Origin: an uncultured bacterium
GTDB taxonomy: Bacteria > Bacillota > Clostridia > Lachnospirales > Lachnospiraceae
Length of the DNA stretch: 64,000 nt
Assembly (NCBI GenBank): GCA_947243845.1
Contig: CAMXIF010000002.1
Location: 1-64,000, forward strand
Reading direction: 5' to 3'
The notes beneath the pieces were generated by a model. It did not search any database. It had not been told where the DNA came from and was given only the letters and a program-made list of their open reading frames with translations. Shown here in pieces: positions 53,819 through 63,529 of this stretch. A program made the position numbers and the translations under genes. Numbering within the stretch: the stretch's first letter is position 1; the number at the start of each line of letters is the position of its first letter.

Positions 53819-54934
53819 TTATAAAAATATCTTCCTCAACAACTCATAATACTTCCGCGTCAACACCATCTGGTCATAGGCGCCAAAATCCACCTCATCC
53901 ACCCTGTTCACCGGATTCTGCATCACCCGAATCCACTCATCCACATCATAAGGATCTTTCACATAATTGGCCTTGCCCTGGGTCACCTCCGGAATACAGG
54001 TTCTGTCTGCGGCAATCACCACGGTCCCAAAGAGCATGGCTTCCACAGGCGGCATCCCGAACCCCTCAAAGACACTGGGAAACAGAAAAGCCCTGCTGTG
54101 TTTATACAGCGCATTTCTCTCATCGTTTTCCACAAACCCGGTTAGGATCACCTCGTTCTGCAGCCCTCTCTCTGCTATCTGTGCCTGCAGCTTCTCCTGA
54201 TTCTTCCCGCCCACACCGGAGATCAGCAGTTTCTTCGGTAAATCTACTGCCCTCTTTTTAATCTGCGCCATCACATCAATGATGGTATCCAGGTTTTTGT
54301 GGGGAATCAGCTGCGCTATGGTGTAATAATACTCGTTTTCTTCAATATGATAGCGACTGGCGAGGATAGCAAAAGGCGCTGTCTCCTCCGCTTTCACGGT
54401 GATGGGATTATAGATGGTGGTAATCTTCTCCGGCCTGACCTGATACCGCTTGATGATATCCTCCCGCACCCAATCGGATATGGCCACTAACTGTCTGGAA
54501 AAATGGGTGTCCAACCACCAACAGAGTTTAGAATAAGCAATCTCGTGAAAGGGATGATATTCCGGATAATGGGCCGCCTGCAGGTCATGAATTACATTGA
54601 TATAGGTGACGCCGCCGTTAAACAAAGGTCTGCAATACACCGGCACAAAGCACCTGCGGATACCTTTGCGCCGTAAGAACCGGTTCTGACAGAAAAACTG
54701 CCACAGGATCCTGCCTGCAATATTGGCAGACACCACATTGGTCTGGAGTATCTCGATACGCTCATCCCTGGCATAGTGAATGAGGGATTCCCTGTTATCC
54801 TTGGATACCAGCAAAAAAAGGCGAAAAGGCTCCTTCAGTTGCAAGAAGCCGTCCAAAAGATTCCTGATATAAAATTCTGTCCCTCCGACCTTCCTGGGAC
54901 GAAGCCACAATAAATCCACTGCTATCTCAAGCAT
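53819..54934 (-). CDS. GT4-family glycosyltransferase (mannosyl/rhamnosyltransferase-like)
   Basis: A 371-residue GT-B enzyme. It has LRPRKVGGTEFYIRNLLDG near the N-terminus, INVIHDLQAAHYPEYH, then YTIAQLIPHKNLDTII and PSVFEGFGMPPVEAMLFGT with the EX7E acidic pair. It is a retaining glycosyltransferase. It begins three bases after the DUF2304 gene. Confidence 0.88.
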   Translation of the reverse strand: MLEIAVDLLWLRPRKVGGTEFYIRNLLDGFLQLKEPFRLFLLVSKDNRESLIHYARDERIEILQTNVVSANIAGRILWQFFCQNRFLRRKGIRRCFVPVYCRPLFNGGVTYINVIHDLQAAHYPEYHPFHEIAYSKLCWWLDTHFSRQLVAISDWVREDIIKRYQVRPEKITTIYNPITVKAEETAPFAILASRYHIEENEYYYTIAQLIPHKNLDTIIDVMAQIKKRAVDLPKKLLISGVGGKNQEKLQAQIAERGLQNEVILTGFVENDERNALYKHSRAFLFPSVFEGFGMPPVEAMLFGTVVIAADRTCIPEVTQGKANYVKDPYDVDEWIRVMQNPVNRVDEVDFGAYDQMVLTRKYYELLRKIFL

Positions 54935-54937
54935 ATA

Positions 54938-55321
54938 TCACACCCCTGCCCGCTCTTCCTGCTTTCCACTGCTTCGTTCCAGTTCCCGTACCCTTTTGTC
55001 GAGAATGGCAAGTTCCTGCGTCAGTGTCCGCAGTTTACGGTTCTGTCTGGAAGCAATGGATGTCAATGACAACAAGATCAATATGATAAAGCCAATGGAA
55101 AAAATAAACAGACCGTTCATATTGTCCTGGATGCCAAATATCCGGATGATCATGGTCAGAAGTTCCGGCACCACCACCAATATGCCCATGACAAAACCAG
55201 CCACCAGCCACAGCAGCGTATACTTGAGGTTTAACGCCTTTTGTTTCAGGAAATACAGTATCACTATAAAATAACTGATCACCAGAACGATCAGCACCAC
55301 TCGCAGATTACTGGGTATCAT
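54938..55321 (-). CDS. DUF2304 membrane protein
   Basis: A 127-residue protein with three or so membrane helices (about 7-25, 33-55 and 70-92) and a charged coiled-coil-like tail ending LDKRVRELERSS. It matches the DUF2304 family, found next to polyprenyl-phosphate GT2 glycosyltransferases, exactly the arrangement here. The pair is thought to attach or move a sugar on undecaprenyl phosphate. AAGGA precedes the ATG. Confidence 0.85.
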   Translation of the reverse strand: MIPSNLRVVLIVLVISYFIVILYFLKQKALNLKYTLLWLVAGFVMGILVVVPELLTMIIRIFGIQDNMNGLFIFSIGFIILILLSLTSIASRQNRKLRTLTQELAILDKRVRELERSSGKQEERAGV

Positions 55322-55337
55322 CGTCTACTTTCCTTTC

Positions 55338-56075
55338 TTACTCCTGTGTTCTCTTCCCTCTTCTCAAACCATAGCTGAGCCTGCAGACCAGGATTGCCAG
55401 AGTTACCTTGATCATATAATAAACAGATTTCTTGAAGGTGATAGAACTGATTCCGCCCTCCCTGGCCCGCATCTGTACCGGCACTTCTTTGACGATGCCC
55501 AGATGCATGATCGCCTCCACAATAGCTTCCGGCTCCGGATAGTCTGCCGGATAATCCTTACTGTAAATCTCAATAAACATACGGTTCACCGCCCGGTAAC
55601 CGCTGGTCACATCCATAATCTTCTTCCCGGTGGTCAAACGAATCAACAGACTCAGAATATTGATGCCCATCCGGCGGCTGGCCGAGGACTGGAAACCCTC
55701 TTTTTCCAAAAACCGGGAACCAATGACCACATCCGCCTCGTTATGAAAAAGCGGCTGCAAAAGCCTGTCCAGATAAGCAATATCATGCTGGCCGTCCCCA
55801 TCCATCTGTACCGCAATATCATAATCATTCTTGTATGCATAAATATAACCGGCCTGCACGGCGCCGCCTATGCCCATATTGATAGGCAGATCCAGGTATT
55901 GAAAATTTTCCCGTCTGCAAAGCTGCAGCGTATTATCCGCAGAACCGTCATTGACTACCAGATAATCATACTGAGGCGCCATCTCCATCATATGGTTTAC
56001 CACATGCACAATATTTTCCGCCTCGTTATAGGCCGGTATGATCACCAGGATCCTTTTCATATTATTTTCCATCAT
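55338..56075 (-). CDS. Polyprenyl-phosphate GT2 glycosyltransferase
   Basis: A 245-residue DPM1/GtrB-like enzyme. It has VIIPAYNEAENIVHVV at the start, VVNDGSADNT, the MDGDGQHD aspartates and a C-terminal amphipathic or membrane-associated segment. It makes a polyprenyl-phosphate sugar for transfer on the outer face. It overlaps the upstream membrane protein gene by one base (TAATG) and is followed by the DUF2304 gene, so the three probably act together. Confidence 0.88.
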   Translation of the reverse strand: MMENNMKRILVIIPAYNEAENIVHVVNHMMEMAPQYDYLVVNDGSADNTLQLCRRENFQYLDLPINMGIGGAVQAGYIYAYKNDYDIAVQMDGDGQHDIAYLDRLLQPLFHNEADVVIGSRFLEKEGFQSSASRRMGINILSLLIRLTTGKKIMDVTSGYRAVNRMFIEIYSKDYPADYPEPEAIVEAIMHLGIVKEVPVQMRAREGGISSITFKKSVYYMIKVTLAILVCRLSYGLRRGKRTQE

Positions 56076-57691
56076 TACACTTCCTCATTCCGCTTCAGGA
56101 ATTTCTGTTTGATAAATTCCCTTACACGCACTCTCCACAGCTGTCTTAAGAGAAGGTAACAGGCCATATAAAAAGGCCCGAACGCGTACACCAGATACCG
56201 CTGCTGTCCAAAGAATACCAGAGAAATAATGAGCACTGTGACCACATTGATTCCCAAGATCAACGCCATCATCTCGGCTCCTTCTTTTCGTGCCCTCTGG
56301 TCTGCATAGCCCCATATCATCAAGGCAAACGCTAATAGATATAAGAAGGCTGTCACCAGATGACAAAACAGATACAGCGGTGCATACTGAAAGAATACAG
56401 TACTGACAAAAGCCTGCGGCAAAAGCATCAGCGTATGGTATAATACTCTTCCCGGATGTGCCATGATCAGCGTCAGCGCTATGGTCTGTAAATGTCCCGC
56501 CCTAATTTCACTGAACTGTTCCGATTCTATGATATCAATCGCATGTTCCACATAATATTTGGAAGGTGTATAAAAGCAGATGCCGCCTATCTTACCAAGT
56601 CCGCCTACAATATCCTTCCACATCCATAAGCCTTCCCGGGCATAAGCATAGCGTTCCTGCTCCACATCCACTGCCTCATACAAATCCAGATACAGGCCCT
56701 TTAATAACGGATCATCAAAAAGTTCCGCATCCTCATAGTCCGCCTCATACATACCCCTGGAAAAGATCAGCGTCAGATACTGGCTGGTTTGGAAATTCTT
56801 TTGGGCAAGCATCTCCTTGTCTGTCTGCTCTGTCTGTTCCTCTGTGGACGGACACTCCTGTGCTTCTGCACTTTCCTCTGCCCCTGCCTTTGTCTGCGCT
56901 TCCTGCCCTATCTCTTCCAAAAAAGTCTCATACCTTTCAGGATGCTGTATTTTGAGGCCGATCATATATAGACGGTAATCTGTCTTTAACACAGTGTGAT
57001 ACCCCCTGCTCATTCCCATGACCAGGAGAATCCCCGTCAGGCTGATCACGATGCAGCCTGTAAGGCCCGCTGCCAACCGGATCAGTTTCCTAATATTTCC
57101 CTTTTTCCTCCTGCGCATACACACCAGATAAAGAAACACAATCCCACATACGCCAAAGAGTATCTGCAGCTGGGAACGGACACCTGAAAGGAACAGTGTC
57201 ATACCAAAAGCGCCCATAAGTCTGACATAACTTTTCTTCCAGACTGCCTGCAGCAATATGACCAGATAAATATAAAAAAGAGAATAGGCAACCCCTTCCG
57301 TTAATATGGCCTGTGTCATCACTGCTCCCGGCATTTCGATCGTATAAGGGTATAGCGCGAGAACACAAAACAGAACGCCCTCCACAGGATGAAGATCAAA
57401 CTGCTTCCTAAGCGTTTCCTCCAGAAGCACCACCGAAAAAGCCGCCAGGACAGCCTGTTCTATCATAACCACCCACAAATAGACAGCATCCCCAAACAAG
57501 GCCTGATTCCCCAACAAAAACAGCGGATAAACCGGCATAACCCCTTCGTGCCAGCTCATCTCAATATAGCTGCCGCTGTCGTCAAACAATACCGGCCCGC
57601 CATGGCCGGCTAACAGGAAAAAGGCCAAAACCCCTGCAAAGAGAAGCAGGCGAAGTCCATATTTAGTTAGGAACCGTTTCCCATTTTTCAT
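56075..57691 (-). CDS. Polytopic membrane protein, GT-C-like
   Basis: A 538-residue integral membrane protein with about ten or more helices. The first loop has FDDSGSYIEMSWHEG, with acidic residues where GT-C glycosyltransferases have their catalytic aspartates. Residues about 250-400 form a large loop rich in Glu/Gln with EESAEAQECPSTEE. It may transfer sugar from the polyprenyl-phosphate donor made by the next gene to the glycan outside the cell. The assignment rests on topology and neighbours. The start is ATG 57691 after GGAG. Confidence 0.6.
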   Translation of the reverse strand: MKNGKRFLTKYGLRLLLFAGVLAFFLLAGHGGPVLFDDSGSYIEMSWHEGVMPVYPLFLLGNQALFGDAVYLWVVMIEQAVLAAFSVVLLEETLRKQFDLHPVEGVLFCVLALYPYTIEMPGAVMTQAILTEGVAYSLFYIYLVILLQAVWKKSYVRLMGAFGMTLFLSGVRSQLQILFGVCGIVFLYLVCMRRRKKGNIRKLIRLAAGLTGCIVISLTGILLVMGMSRGYHTVLKTDYRLYMIGLKIQHPERYETFLEEIGQEAQTKAGAEESAEAQECPSTEEQTEQTDKEMLAQKNFQTSQYLTLIFSRGMYEADYEDAELFDDPLLKGLYLDLYEAVDVEQERYAYAREGLWMWKDIVGGLGKIGGICFYTPSKYYVEHAIDIIESEQFSEIRAGHLQTIALTLIMAHPGRVLYHTLMLLPQAFVSTVFFQYAPLYLFCHLVTAFLYLLAFALMIWGYADQRARKEGAEMMALILGINVVTVLIISLVFFGQQRYLVYAFGPFYMACYLLLRQLWRVRVREFIKQKFLKRNEEV

Positions 57692-57729
57692 CAATCTGTT
57701 TCTCCGAGTTTCCCAGTCTGCATTTCCCT

Positions 57730-59511
57730 CTACAGATCCGCAAACACTTCTTCCTTGCTGCGCTCCACAATCTTGCCGTTCTCCACCTCGTAGATGGCAT
57801 CTACATTACGGATGGTAGTCAGTCTGTGGGCGATAATAATCATAGTCTTCATCCCCTGCAGATGTTCTATGGCCTCCATAACCGCTGATTCCGTCTCATT
57901 ATCCAGCGCAGATGTAGCCTCATCAAGCACTAATATCTCCGGATCATGGTAGAGCGCCCTGGCAATCCCAATTCGCTGTCTTTGTCCGCCGGATAACCTG
58001 ACACCTCTGTCACCTACAATCGTATCAAGCCCCAGGGGCAGACTGTCTATGAAATCCGCCAGTTGGGCTTTCTTTATCGCAGCAAGTACTGCATCCTCAT
58101 CAATCTCCATCTCTCTTACACCGAAAGCAATATTATTGCGGATCGTATCGTCTGATAAATAAATGACCTGGGGAATATAACCCACCTGGGCGTGGAAAGT
58201 CTTCGGTTTTTCATGGACATTAATCAGATCCGCCATGACCACACCCTTCTGCGGCACAAGGAGTCCCAGAATAATATCCACCATGGTAGTCTTGCCGGAA
58301 CCGGTTGCCCCTATAAAGGCTGCTGTGGTTCCCTTCTTAATCTTCAAATTCGCCCCATCGATTACCGGTTCCTCGGTATCCGGATAGTAGTAAGTAACAT
58401 CCTTTACTTCTATGGCATCCTGCAGGTTCCAGTCTTCCCTGACCTCGAGATCCTTTCTGTCCGCATACTCCTCAATGCTCACCAGATCATGATAAATCAG
58501 TTCTACGGAAGGAAAGGCATACAGCATATTGGTGGCATGTTCGTTAATCCTGCCCACACTGGGCATCAGCCGCATGGCTGCCACCGCAAAGGCTGCCAGC
58601 TGGGAAACAAAATAGAACATATCTGCCTCACCAAAAAGCAGTTTCACAATAATCGCCACCAAGAGACCTGTCATAGCTACCGCTTCTACCATGTATTTGG
58701 GCATGATAGAAATCGTTCTCGCAATCTGCAGGCCTTTGGCATATTTCATAAAATAGCCCTGATACTGATCCGTAAAATAGGCTTCCCGTTCCAAAATCTT
58801 AATTTCTTTGATTCCTCCCAGTGCCTGATTCATCCACTGAAAAATCTTTCCCTGATAACCCTGATTCTCCAACCCCAGCCTCCGGCTGTATTTTTTGGTA
58901 GTCATAAGGAAAAATCCCACGAATAAAGTCAGAAAAGCCAGTACAATAATCGTAATGGATTTACTTAAGATTAGCAGATATATCACTAACACCGTGCAGA
59001 CCACCAGTTCTGCCACCAATTCCAACGTATACATGACCACCTGCATAAAACGGGATGTATCCTCATGCAGGCTGCGCTGCAGTGTGGCAATATTATGATT
59101 CAGATGAAAGGTATAAGGCTCCTTCATATAGGCGCCCAGCAGCCTTGTGGACAGCTTCATCTGCGTATTATAAGAAAATCTGAAAATATATTTTTTCTCC
59201 AGAATCAGATATATATTTTTGACCGCATAGATAAAGATGATCACCAGCGTGAACGCTATCATAAAATTTTTCTGTGATTCGAAATGAAGTCCTTCATAAA
59301 ATATCCGCAAATACCATTTCTTTACAATATTTCCATTGTCTGTCAGAACGTCAATATACGGCATGAAGACCACCACCGCCGCCAGTTCCAGAAAACTTCC
59401 CACCACGATTGCCGCCATGAGGAACGCTATCTTAATCTTGTCCCTTTTGTCAAATATATAGCCGAGTTTGGAAATCACTGACTTTCTCTTCTCTTTATTC
59501 TCTCTGTTCAT
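57730..59511 (-). CDS. PglK-like ABC flippase (second copy)
   Basis: A 593-residue half-transporter, closely similar to the product at 31932-33719 over its ATPase (LDEATSALDNETES, AHRLTTIRNVD, RSKEEVFADL). It has six membrane helices in the first 330 residues, Walker A GATGSGKT and signature LSGGQRQRI. Likely flips a lipid-linked oligosaccharide. The start at 59511 (MNRENKEKRK) is chosen because a longer frame overlaps the acetyltransferase gene and has no helix or homology. Confidence 0.86.
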   Translation of the reverse strand: MNRENKEKRKSVISKLGYIFDKRDKIKIAFLMAAIVVGSFLELAAVVVFMPYIDVLTDNGNIVKKWYLRIFYEGLHFESQKNFMIAFTLVIIFIYAVKNIYLILEKKYIFRFSYNTQMKLSTRLLGAYMKEPYTFHLNHNIATLQRSLHEDTSRFMQVVMYTLELVAELVVCTVLVIYLLILSKSITIIVLAFLTLFVGFFLMTTKKYSRRLGLENQGYQGKIFQWMNQALGGIKEIKILEREAYFTDQYQGYFMKYAKGLQIARTISIMPKYMVEAVAMTGLLVAIIVKLLFGEADMFYFVSQLAAFAVAAMRLMPSVGRINEHATNMLYAFPSVELIYHDLVSIEEYADRKDLEVREDWNLQDAIEVKDVTYYYPDTEEPVIDGANLKIKKGTTAAFIGATGSGKTTMVDIILGLLVPQKGVVMADLINVHEKPKTFHAQVGYIPQVIYLSDDTIRNNIAFGVREMEIDEDAVLAAIKKAQLADFIDSLPLGLDTIVGDRGVRLSGGQRQRIGIARALYHDPEILVLDEATSALDNETESAVMEAIEHLQGMKTMIIIAHRLTTIRNVDAIYEVENGKIVERSKEEVFADL

Positions 59512-59534
59512 ATACGGAGTTACCCCTTTTATCC

Positions 59535-60113
59535 TTATTCTCCAAAAAGACTCTGGCAAAGACTGCTGTGAGAATCCTTGTCGCTGATCTTCCTTGCCGG
59601 AGCCCCCGCCCAAGTAGTTCCCGCCTCCAGGATATCCCGTGTCACCACTGCGTTTGCTCCCACTGCCACATCATCCGCAATTCTGATTGCGCCAATCACC
59701 TTGGCTCCGCTCCCGAAATAACAGTTGTTACCGATTGTCGCCGCCTCATGGCTTCCGCTTGTCGCACCAATCGTCACACCCTCCTGCAGCCGGCAGTTCC
59801 TGCCAATCTTAGCATTGGCGTGCACCACGATCGTACCATAATGGGGAATAGCAAGCCCCGGTCCAAAAACGTTGACCGGTAGAGTCATTCCCAATCGCAC
59901 ACTCAGGCAGTGGAACCGATAACCATGATATTTACGCAATAGGACTCCAATCGGCCCTCTCATACAGTTCTTTTCATACTCCACCCTGCGAAGAAGCCTT
60001 TCCAGTTTCCAAATCTCATCTCCAAAAAGACGAGGCGCCCTGTCATTGCGTCTTCCCAACGCAAGCTGATCCTGTCTCAGATATTCATAGTATTCCTTTT
60101 TACTGCTGATCAT
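59535..60113 (-). CDS. Serine acetyltransferase-like hexapeptide O-acetyltransferase
   Basis: A 192-residue protein. The N-terminal helical part (1-80) is followed by left-handed helix repeats: NVFGPGLAIPHYGTIVVH, IGRNCRLQEGVTIG, IGNNCYFGSGAKVIG, VGANAVVTRDI. The helix-lid sequence WAGAPARKI closes it. CysE-like enzymes in capsule clusters O-acetylate sugars rather than serine. The ribosome site is weak (AAGG). Confidence 0.8.
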   Translation of the reverse strand: MISSKKEYYEYLRQDQLALGRRNDRAPRLFGDEIWKLERLLRRVEYEKNCMRGPIGVLLRKYHGYRFHCLSVRLGMTLPVNVFGPGLAIPHYGTIVVHANAKIGRNCRLQEGVTIGATSGSHEAATIGNNCYFGSGAKVIGAIRIADDVAVGANAVVTRDILEAGTTWAGAPARKISDKDSHSSLCQSLFGE

Positions 60114-60181
60114 AATGTAATACCTTTTATTTTCAAATCATGCCTATAGGCTGCTTCTGACTCTCCTGTGAAAAGCAGCAT

Positions 60182-61048
60182 CTACAGCCACACCTTCACC
60201 TGGGAAAGATATTCCGTATACCCGGCCTGCCTGTTGGCCGCCTCCCCCTCAATCTCATGCTTTTCCAGTTTACACTTGCCCGGCGTCTGTCTCACATACC
60301 ACTCATATTCCAGATCCATATGGCCGATGTCCAGCACGCGGTAGCCCTTCTGAAACAATGCCAGCGCCAAGAATTTGGCCGCCACTCCCACCGACAGTAA
60401 GAACAGCCTGTCCTTATCATAGGTTTCGCAGGCCTCCAGAATCTGCGGGATCGCCGCATAGGCATCCTTAGGCGGACAAATGATCCTCTCCACGCTTGCC
60501 GCCGTATCCAGCAGATCCGTGCCAACGCCGTTGTGGGTTCTAGTACCTTCCACCACCACAATATCTCTATTTTCCCATATCTTCCTGATTTTGGCAAACC
60601 ATCTGTCGCAATTGCTGCGGTCTGACGCATAATAATAGCAGCGTGAGACAAAAGTGGTATAGTAAACCCTGCTGGGATTACAGTAAGTCTGATAAGTTTT
60701 CCTGCAAAACAGCAGATGATCCTTCCAGAACTGTCTGCTGGCTTTATGGTGATCGGAAAGTGTTTCAAATATCCCCGGTATTGTCACTATCAGGTCATCG
60801 TAAGGATAGGCCAGAATCTCGGCCAGCCCTTTCGCAATCTCCGGGGAAGCTTTCTGTAACATAAGATCACCGCCCTTGATCATCAGAATCTCACCGTCCC
60901 CAAACCGCACCATACTCTTATTGGTATGGAGCAGTTCATCGATGGTCTCATCAATTGTATGCACCTTTATGCTGTTGTGCAGGATGCCCTTTTCATATAG
61001 AAAATAGGTGATCGCCGCCAGTATGTCCTTTACTTTTCTTTTCATCAT
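60182..61048 (-). CDS. GT-D-fold glycosyltransferase (SP_1767/DUF1792 type)
   Basis: A 288-residue protein with SMVRFGDGEILMIKGGD near residue 46, the RFGDGE motif in which the acidic residues bind metal and nucleotide in GT-D enzymes, followed by VEGTRTHNGVGTDLL. The GT-D domain was described from streptococcal Fap1 glycosylation (dGT1). It probably transfers glucose or galactose in the repeating unit. Two adjacent ATG codons serve as start. Confidence 0.85.
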   Translation of the reverse strand: MMKRKVKDILAAITYFLYEKGILHNSIKVHTIDETIDELLHTNKSMVRFGDGEILMIKGGDLMLQKASPEIAKGLAEILAYPYDDLIVTIPGIFETLSDHHKASRQFWKDHLLFCRKTYQTYCNPSRVYYTTFVSRCYYYASDRSNCDRWFAKIRKIWENRDIVVVEGTRTHNGVGTDLLDTAASVERIICPPKDAYAAIPQILEACETYDKDRLFLLSVGVAAKFLALALFQKGYRVLDIGHMDLEYEWYVRQTPGKCKLEKHEIEGEAANRQAGYTEYLSQVKVWL

Positions 61049-61160
61049 GATACCTGTTTACTCTTACCTTCCATACCTTTCCAATCGGTTCCCTTCTAAT
61101 TCTCTTCCCGTTCCCTCTGATTTACACCGTTTGCTTCTCTCTTCTTCATTTAGCAGCTTA

Positions 61161-62309
61161 TCAGTACAGACGTTCCCGGACAATCCGCTCTCTCATCTCC
61201 ATGACGGTATCATAATAAGTTTCGAAATTATATTTCTCCACCACAGCGCGGTATCCTGCCTCCCCCATCTTAATCATACGTACCTGGTCACACAGCATAG
61301 CGTCCAGCTTCTCAAACAAATCCTCCTCATCACAGTCCCGAAACCAAAATCCGGTAACATCATCCTCCACATAACAGGCCGTGCCGTTAGTGCTGCTGAC
61401 AATCACCGGCAGGGAATAACTCATAGCTTCAAGCTGGGAAACGGATGCCATCTCCAGCGTACTGGGAATCACATACAGATCCGCCGCCAGATACTCCTTC
61501 TCCATCTCACATCTGGGAACATTGGTCTTCACCACCACCATGTCTTCCATATGATGTTTCCTGACGAACTGCCTCACCTGCTCACAATATTCCTTCTGGA
61601 AGTGGTTGGTAGCCTCCCCCACCAGCGTCAGATGGAGATTATATTTATCTTTAAGCCGCTTCACCACACGAAGCAGCATCAAATGATGCTTTCTGATCTC
61701 ATACTTACCAATACAGAGAATATGTATCCTGTCATCCACAAAATACTTTCTCTGATCCGGCGCACACTGCGGTCTTGTCACAAAAGGAACAAAATAGTCT
61801 TCCGGCCTGATAGACGTTCCCGGCTTCTTAATCCCAATAACCGGCGTCATACGTATCTTCGGTGAGAACCTGTCCACCAGACGATGAAGCAGATCCGTCT
61901 TCGCAGGCTGTGCCCAAAGCGGGTTCTGATTATAAAGGATACAGGGATATCCCTTTTTCTTACAGATATGATAAGCCGCCATAGAATACAAAGACCGCTC
62001 CCGCAGAATCACCACATCCGGCACAAACTCACAGATCAGTCTGCGCAGCCTGCCCATTGGCGGAAATCCATGCTGTATTTTAAAGACAATCGCTGTCGGG
62101 TCTTTTCTGCGTATCACCTTCACATACAGAAAATCTAAAATCTGATAGAGCCGTGAATACCCCAAAACGATTGGCGTCACATAGGAATAGTCCTCAATAA
62201 TCGCTGCATAGTGGCTGATAAAGCGCACTTCATCACCACGCTCCACAAGCCCCTTCATAATATCCATTTGATTTGTATGATAACGCGGCGCCACATACAG
62301 AAATCGCAT
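61161..62309 (-). CDS. GT4-family glycosyltransferase
   Basis: A 382-residue GT-B enzyme. It begins RFLYVAPRYHTNQM, has YNQNPLWAQPAKTDLLHR in the middle, CIGKYEIRKHHLMLL, and the donor site PSTLEMASVSQLEAMSYSLPV with the EX7E pattern. It is a retaining transferase on the cytoplasmic face. GGGAGGAG precedes the ATG. Confidence 0.87.
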   Translation of the reverse strand: MRFLYVAPRYHTNQMDIMKGLVERGDEVRFISHYAAIIEDYSYVTPIVLGYSRLYQILDFLYVKVIRRKDPTAIVFKIQHGFPPMGRLRRLICEFVPDVVILRERSLYSMAAYHICKKKGYPCILYNQNPLWAQPAKTDLLHRLVDRFSPKIRMTPVIGIKKPGTSIRPEDYFVPFVTRPQCAPDQRKYFVDDRIHILCIGKYEIRKHHLMLLRVVKRLKDKYNLHLTLVGEATNHFQKEYCEQVRQFVRKHHMEDMVVVKTNVPRCEMEKEYLAADLYVIPSTLEMASVSQLEAMSYSLPVIVSSTNGTACYVEDDVTGFWFRDCDEEDLFEKLDAMLCDQVRMIKMGEAGYRAVVEKYNFETYYDTVMEMRERIVRERLY

Positions 62310-62344
62310 AATCTCCTCCCTATCAGAGCAGCCTGCTGTCCGGC

Positions 62345-63352
62345 TTACTTCCCGTCAATATACTTATTCTCCTGTAGGCTGTACTTCCCGCCTTTCAGGA
62401 ATTTATGCCTGATCACCCACCAACCGGGCACCCAGATATACTTATGCATGGCCGGGGACGCACTGCCGATCATCCAGCAGTTCCTGTCACAGTTTCTCGT
62501 ACATCTGCGCACTTCTTCCGCCTGGGGTGAATTCCATAGTTCCTCCCAGCTCTGCCTGCGAAGATTGCCCATGACGGCTTTCTTCTCCATGCCGTTACAG
62601 GGAATCACATCGCAGAAGGGATCGATAAAGAAAGCGTTCCTGGACATATCGCAGGGCAGAAGCCTCTTATTGCCATAGATATAATTGATCAGTCCATGAT
62701 TAAAATAGGCCCGGAACCACTTTTTGGGTGACTTGCTCTTTAACAGTTCATTGATCAGTTTTTCAAAATTCTGAGCTACCTTATACTTATCGTCAATCTT
62801 ATTGTCCGTCTTGCGGAAATAAAAAGAATTATGCAGGGTAGCCGTGGCAAATTCCATGTTCATTTCATTGGCAATATTGTAGAGAGGCACCAGATCCTCA
62901 CAATTCATATCCTGTACCGTCATCCCAAAACCCACATCCGGATGCTTCATCTCCACCAATGTCTTTAACGTCTGATATCCCCTGTTGAAACCGTCCGGTA
63001 TGCCCCTGATCTTATCATTGGTCTCCTGCAGACCCTCAATACTAATCCGGATTCCCACTTTAGGAAACTCTTTACAAAGCGCAATGATACGATCCGTAAA
63101 ATACCCGTTGGTAGAAATGACAATCCTGTCAGATTTCTTATACAGTTCCCGCACAATCTCCGGAATATCCTGCCTGATAAAAGGCTCCCCGCCGGTTATA
63201 TTCGTAAACGCCATCTCCGGCAGCTTCCTAATATCATCCAGCGTAATCTCCTCCTCCGGCCTCGTAGGATCCCGGAAACAATCGCACATATTACATCTCG
63301 CGTTACACCTATATGTCACAATGACAGTCCCATACAAAGTTCTTTTAGCCAT
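62345..63352 (-). CDS. Radical SAM/SPASM-type protein
   Basis: A 335-residue radical SAM enzyme. The start ATG 63352 has AGGAG four bases upstream. The cluster motif is CNARCNMC, followed by ITGGEPFI, and the C-terminus has cysteines (CNG, CTRNCDRNC) typical of a SPASM domain. It differs from the one at 18758-19954 in lacking the extra Rossmann-like module. It may modify a sugar or a carrier lipid, or a peptide. The last 40 residues are basic. Confidence 0.8.
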   Translation of the reverse strand: MAKRTLYGTVIVTYRCNARCNMCDCFRDPTRPEEEITLDDIRKLPEMAFTNITGGEPFIRQDIPEIVRELYKKSDRIVISTNGYFTDRIIALCKEFPKVGIRISIEGLQETNDKIRGIPDGFNRGYQTLKTLVEMKHPDVGFGMTVQDMNCEDLVPLYNIANEMNMEFATATLHNSFYFRKTDNKIDDKYKVAQNFEKLINELLKSKSPKKWFRAYFNHGLINYIYGNKRLLPCDMSRNAFFIDPFCDVIPCNGMEKKAVMGNLRRQSWEELWNSPQAEEVRRCTRNCDRNCWMIGSASPAMHKYIWVPGWWVIRHKFLKGGKYSLQENKYIDGK

Positions 63353-63529
63353 TTTACTCCTCACTTCCATGCACGGTTTCACACAGCAGCCTTGTTCCAA
63401 TTAAACCCAAACACCCAAATCCCGCACATAAAACCTGTTATTGACCCTAGTATTCCCTGCCCGCTAAAATACTAACAATCCAATAAAATAATTCACTATA
63501 AAATACAAGTTAAGATACGTATACCACCA

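Noticed and set aside
61008-61865. Plus-strand frame of 285 codons
   Set aside because: Antisense to the GT4 gene and the GT-D gene start; no recognisable motif.
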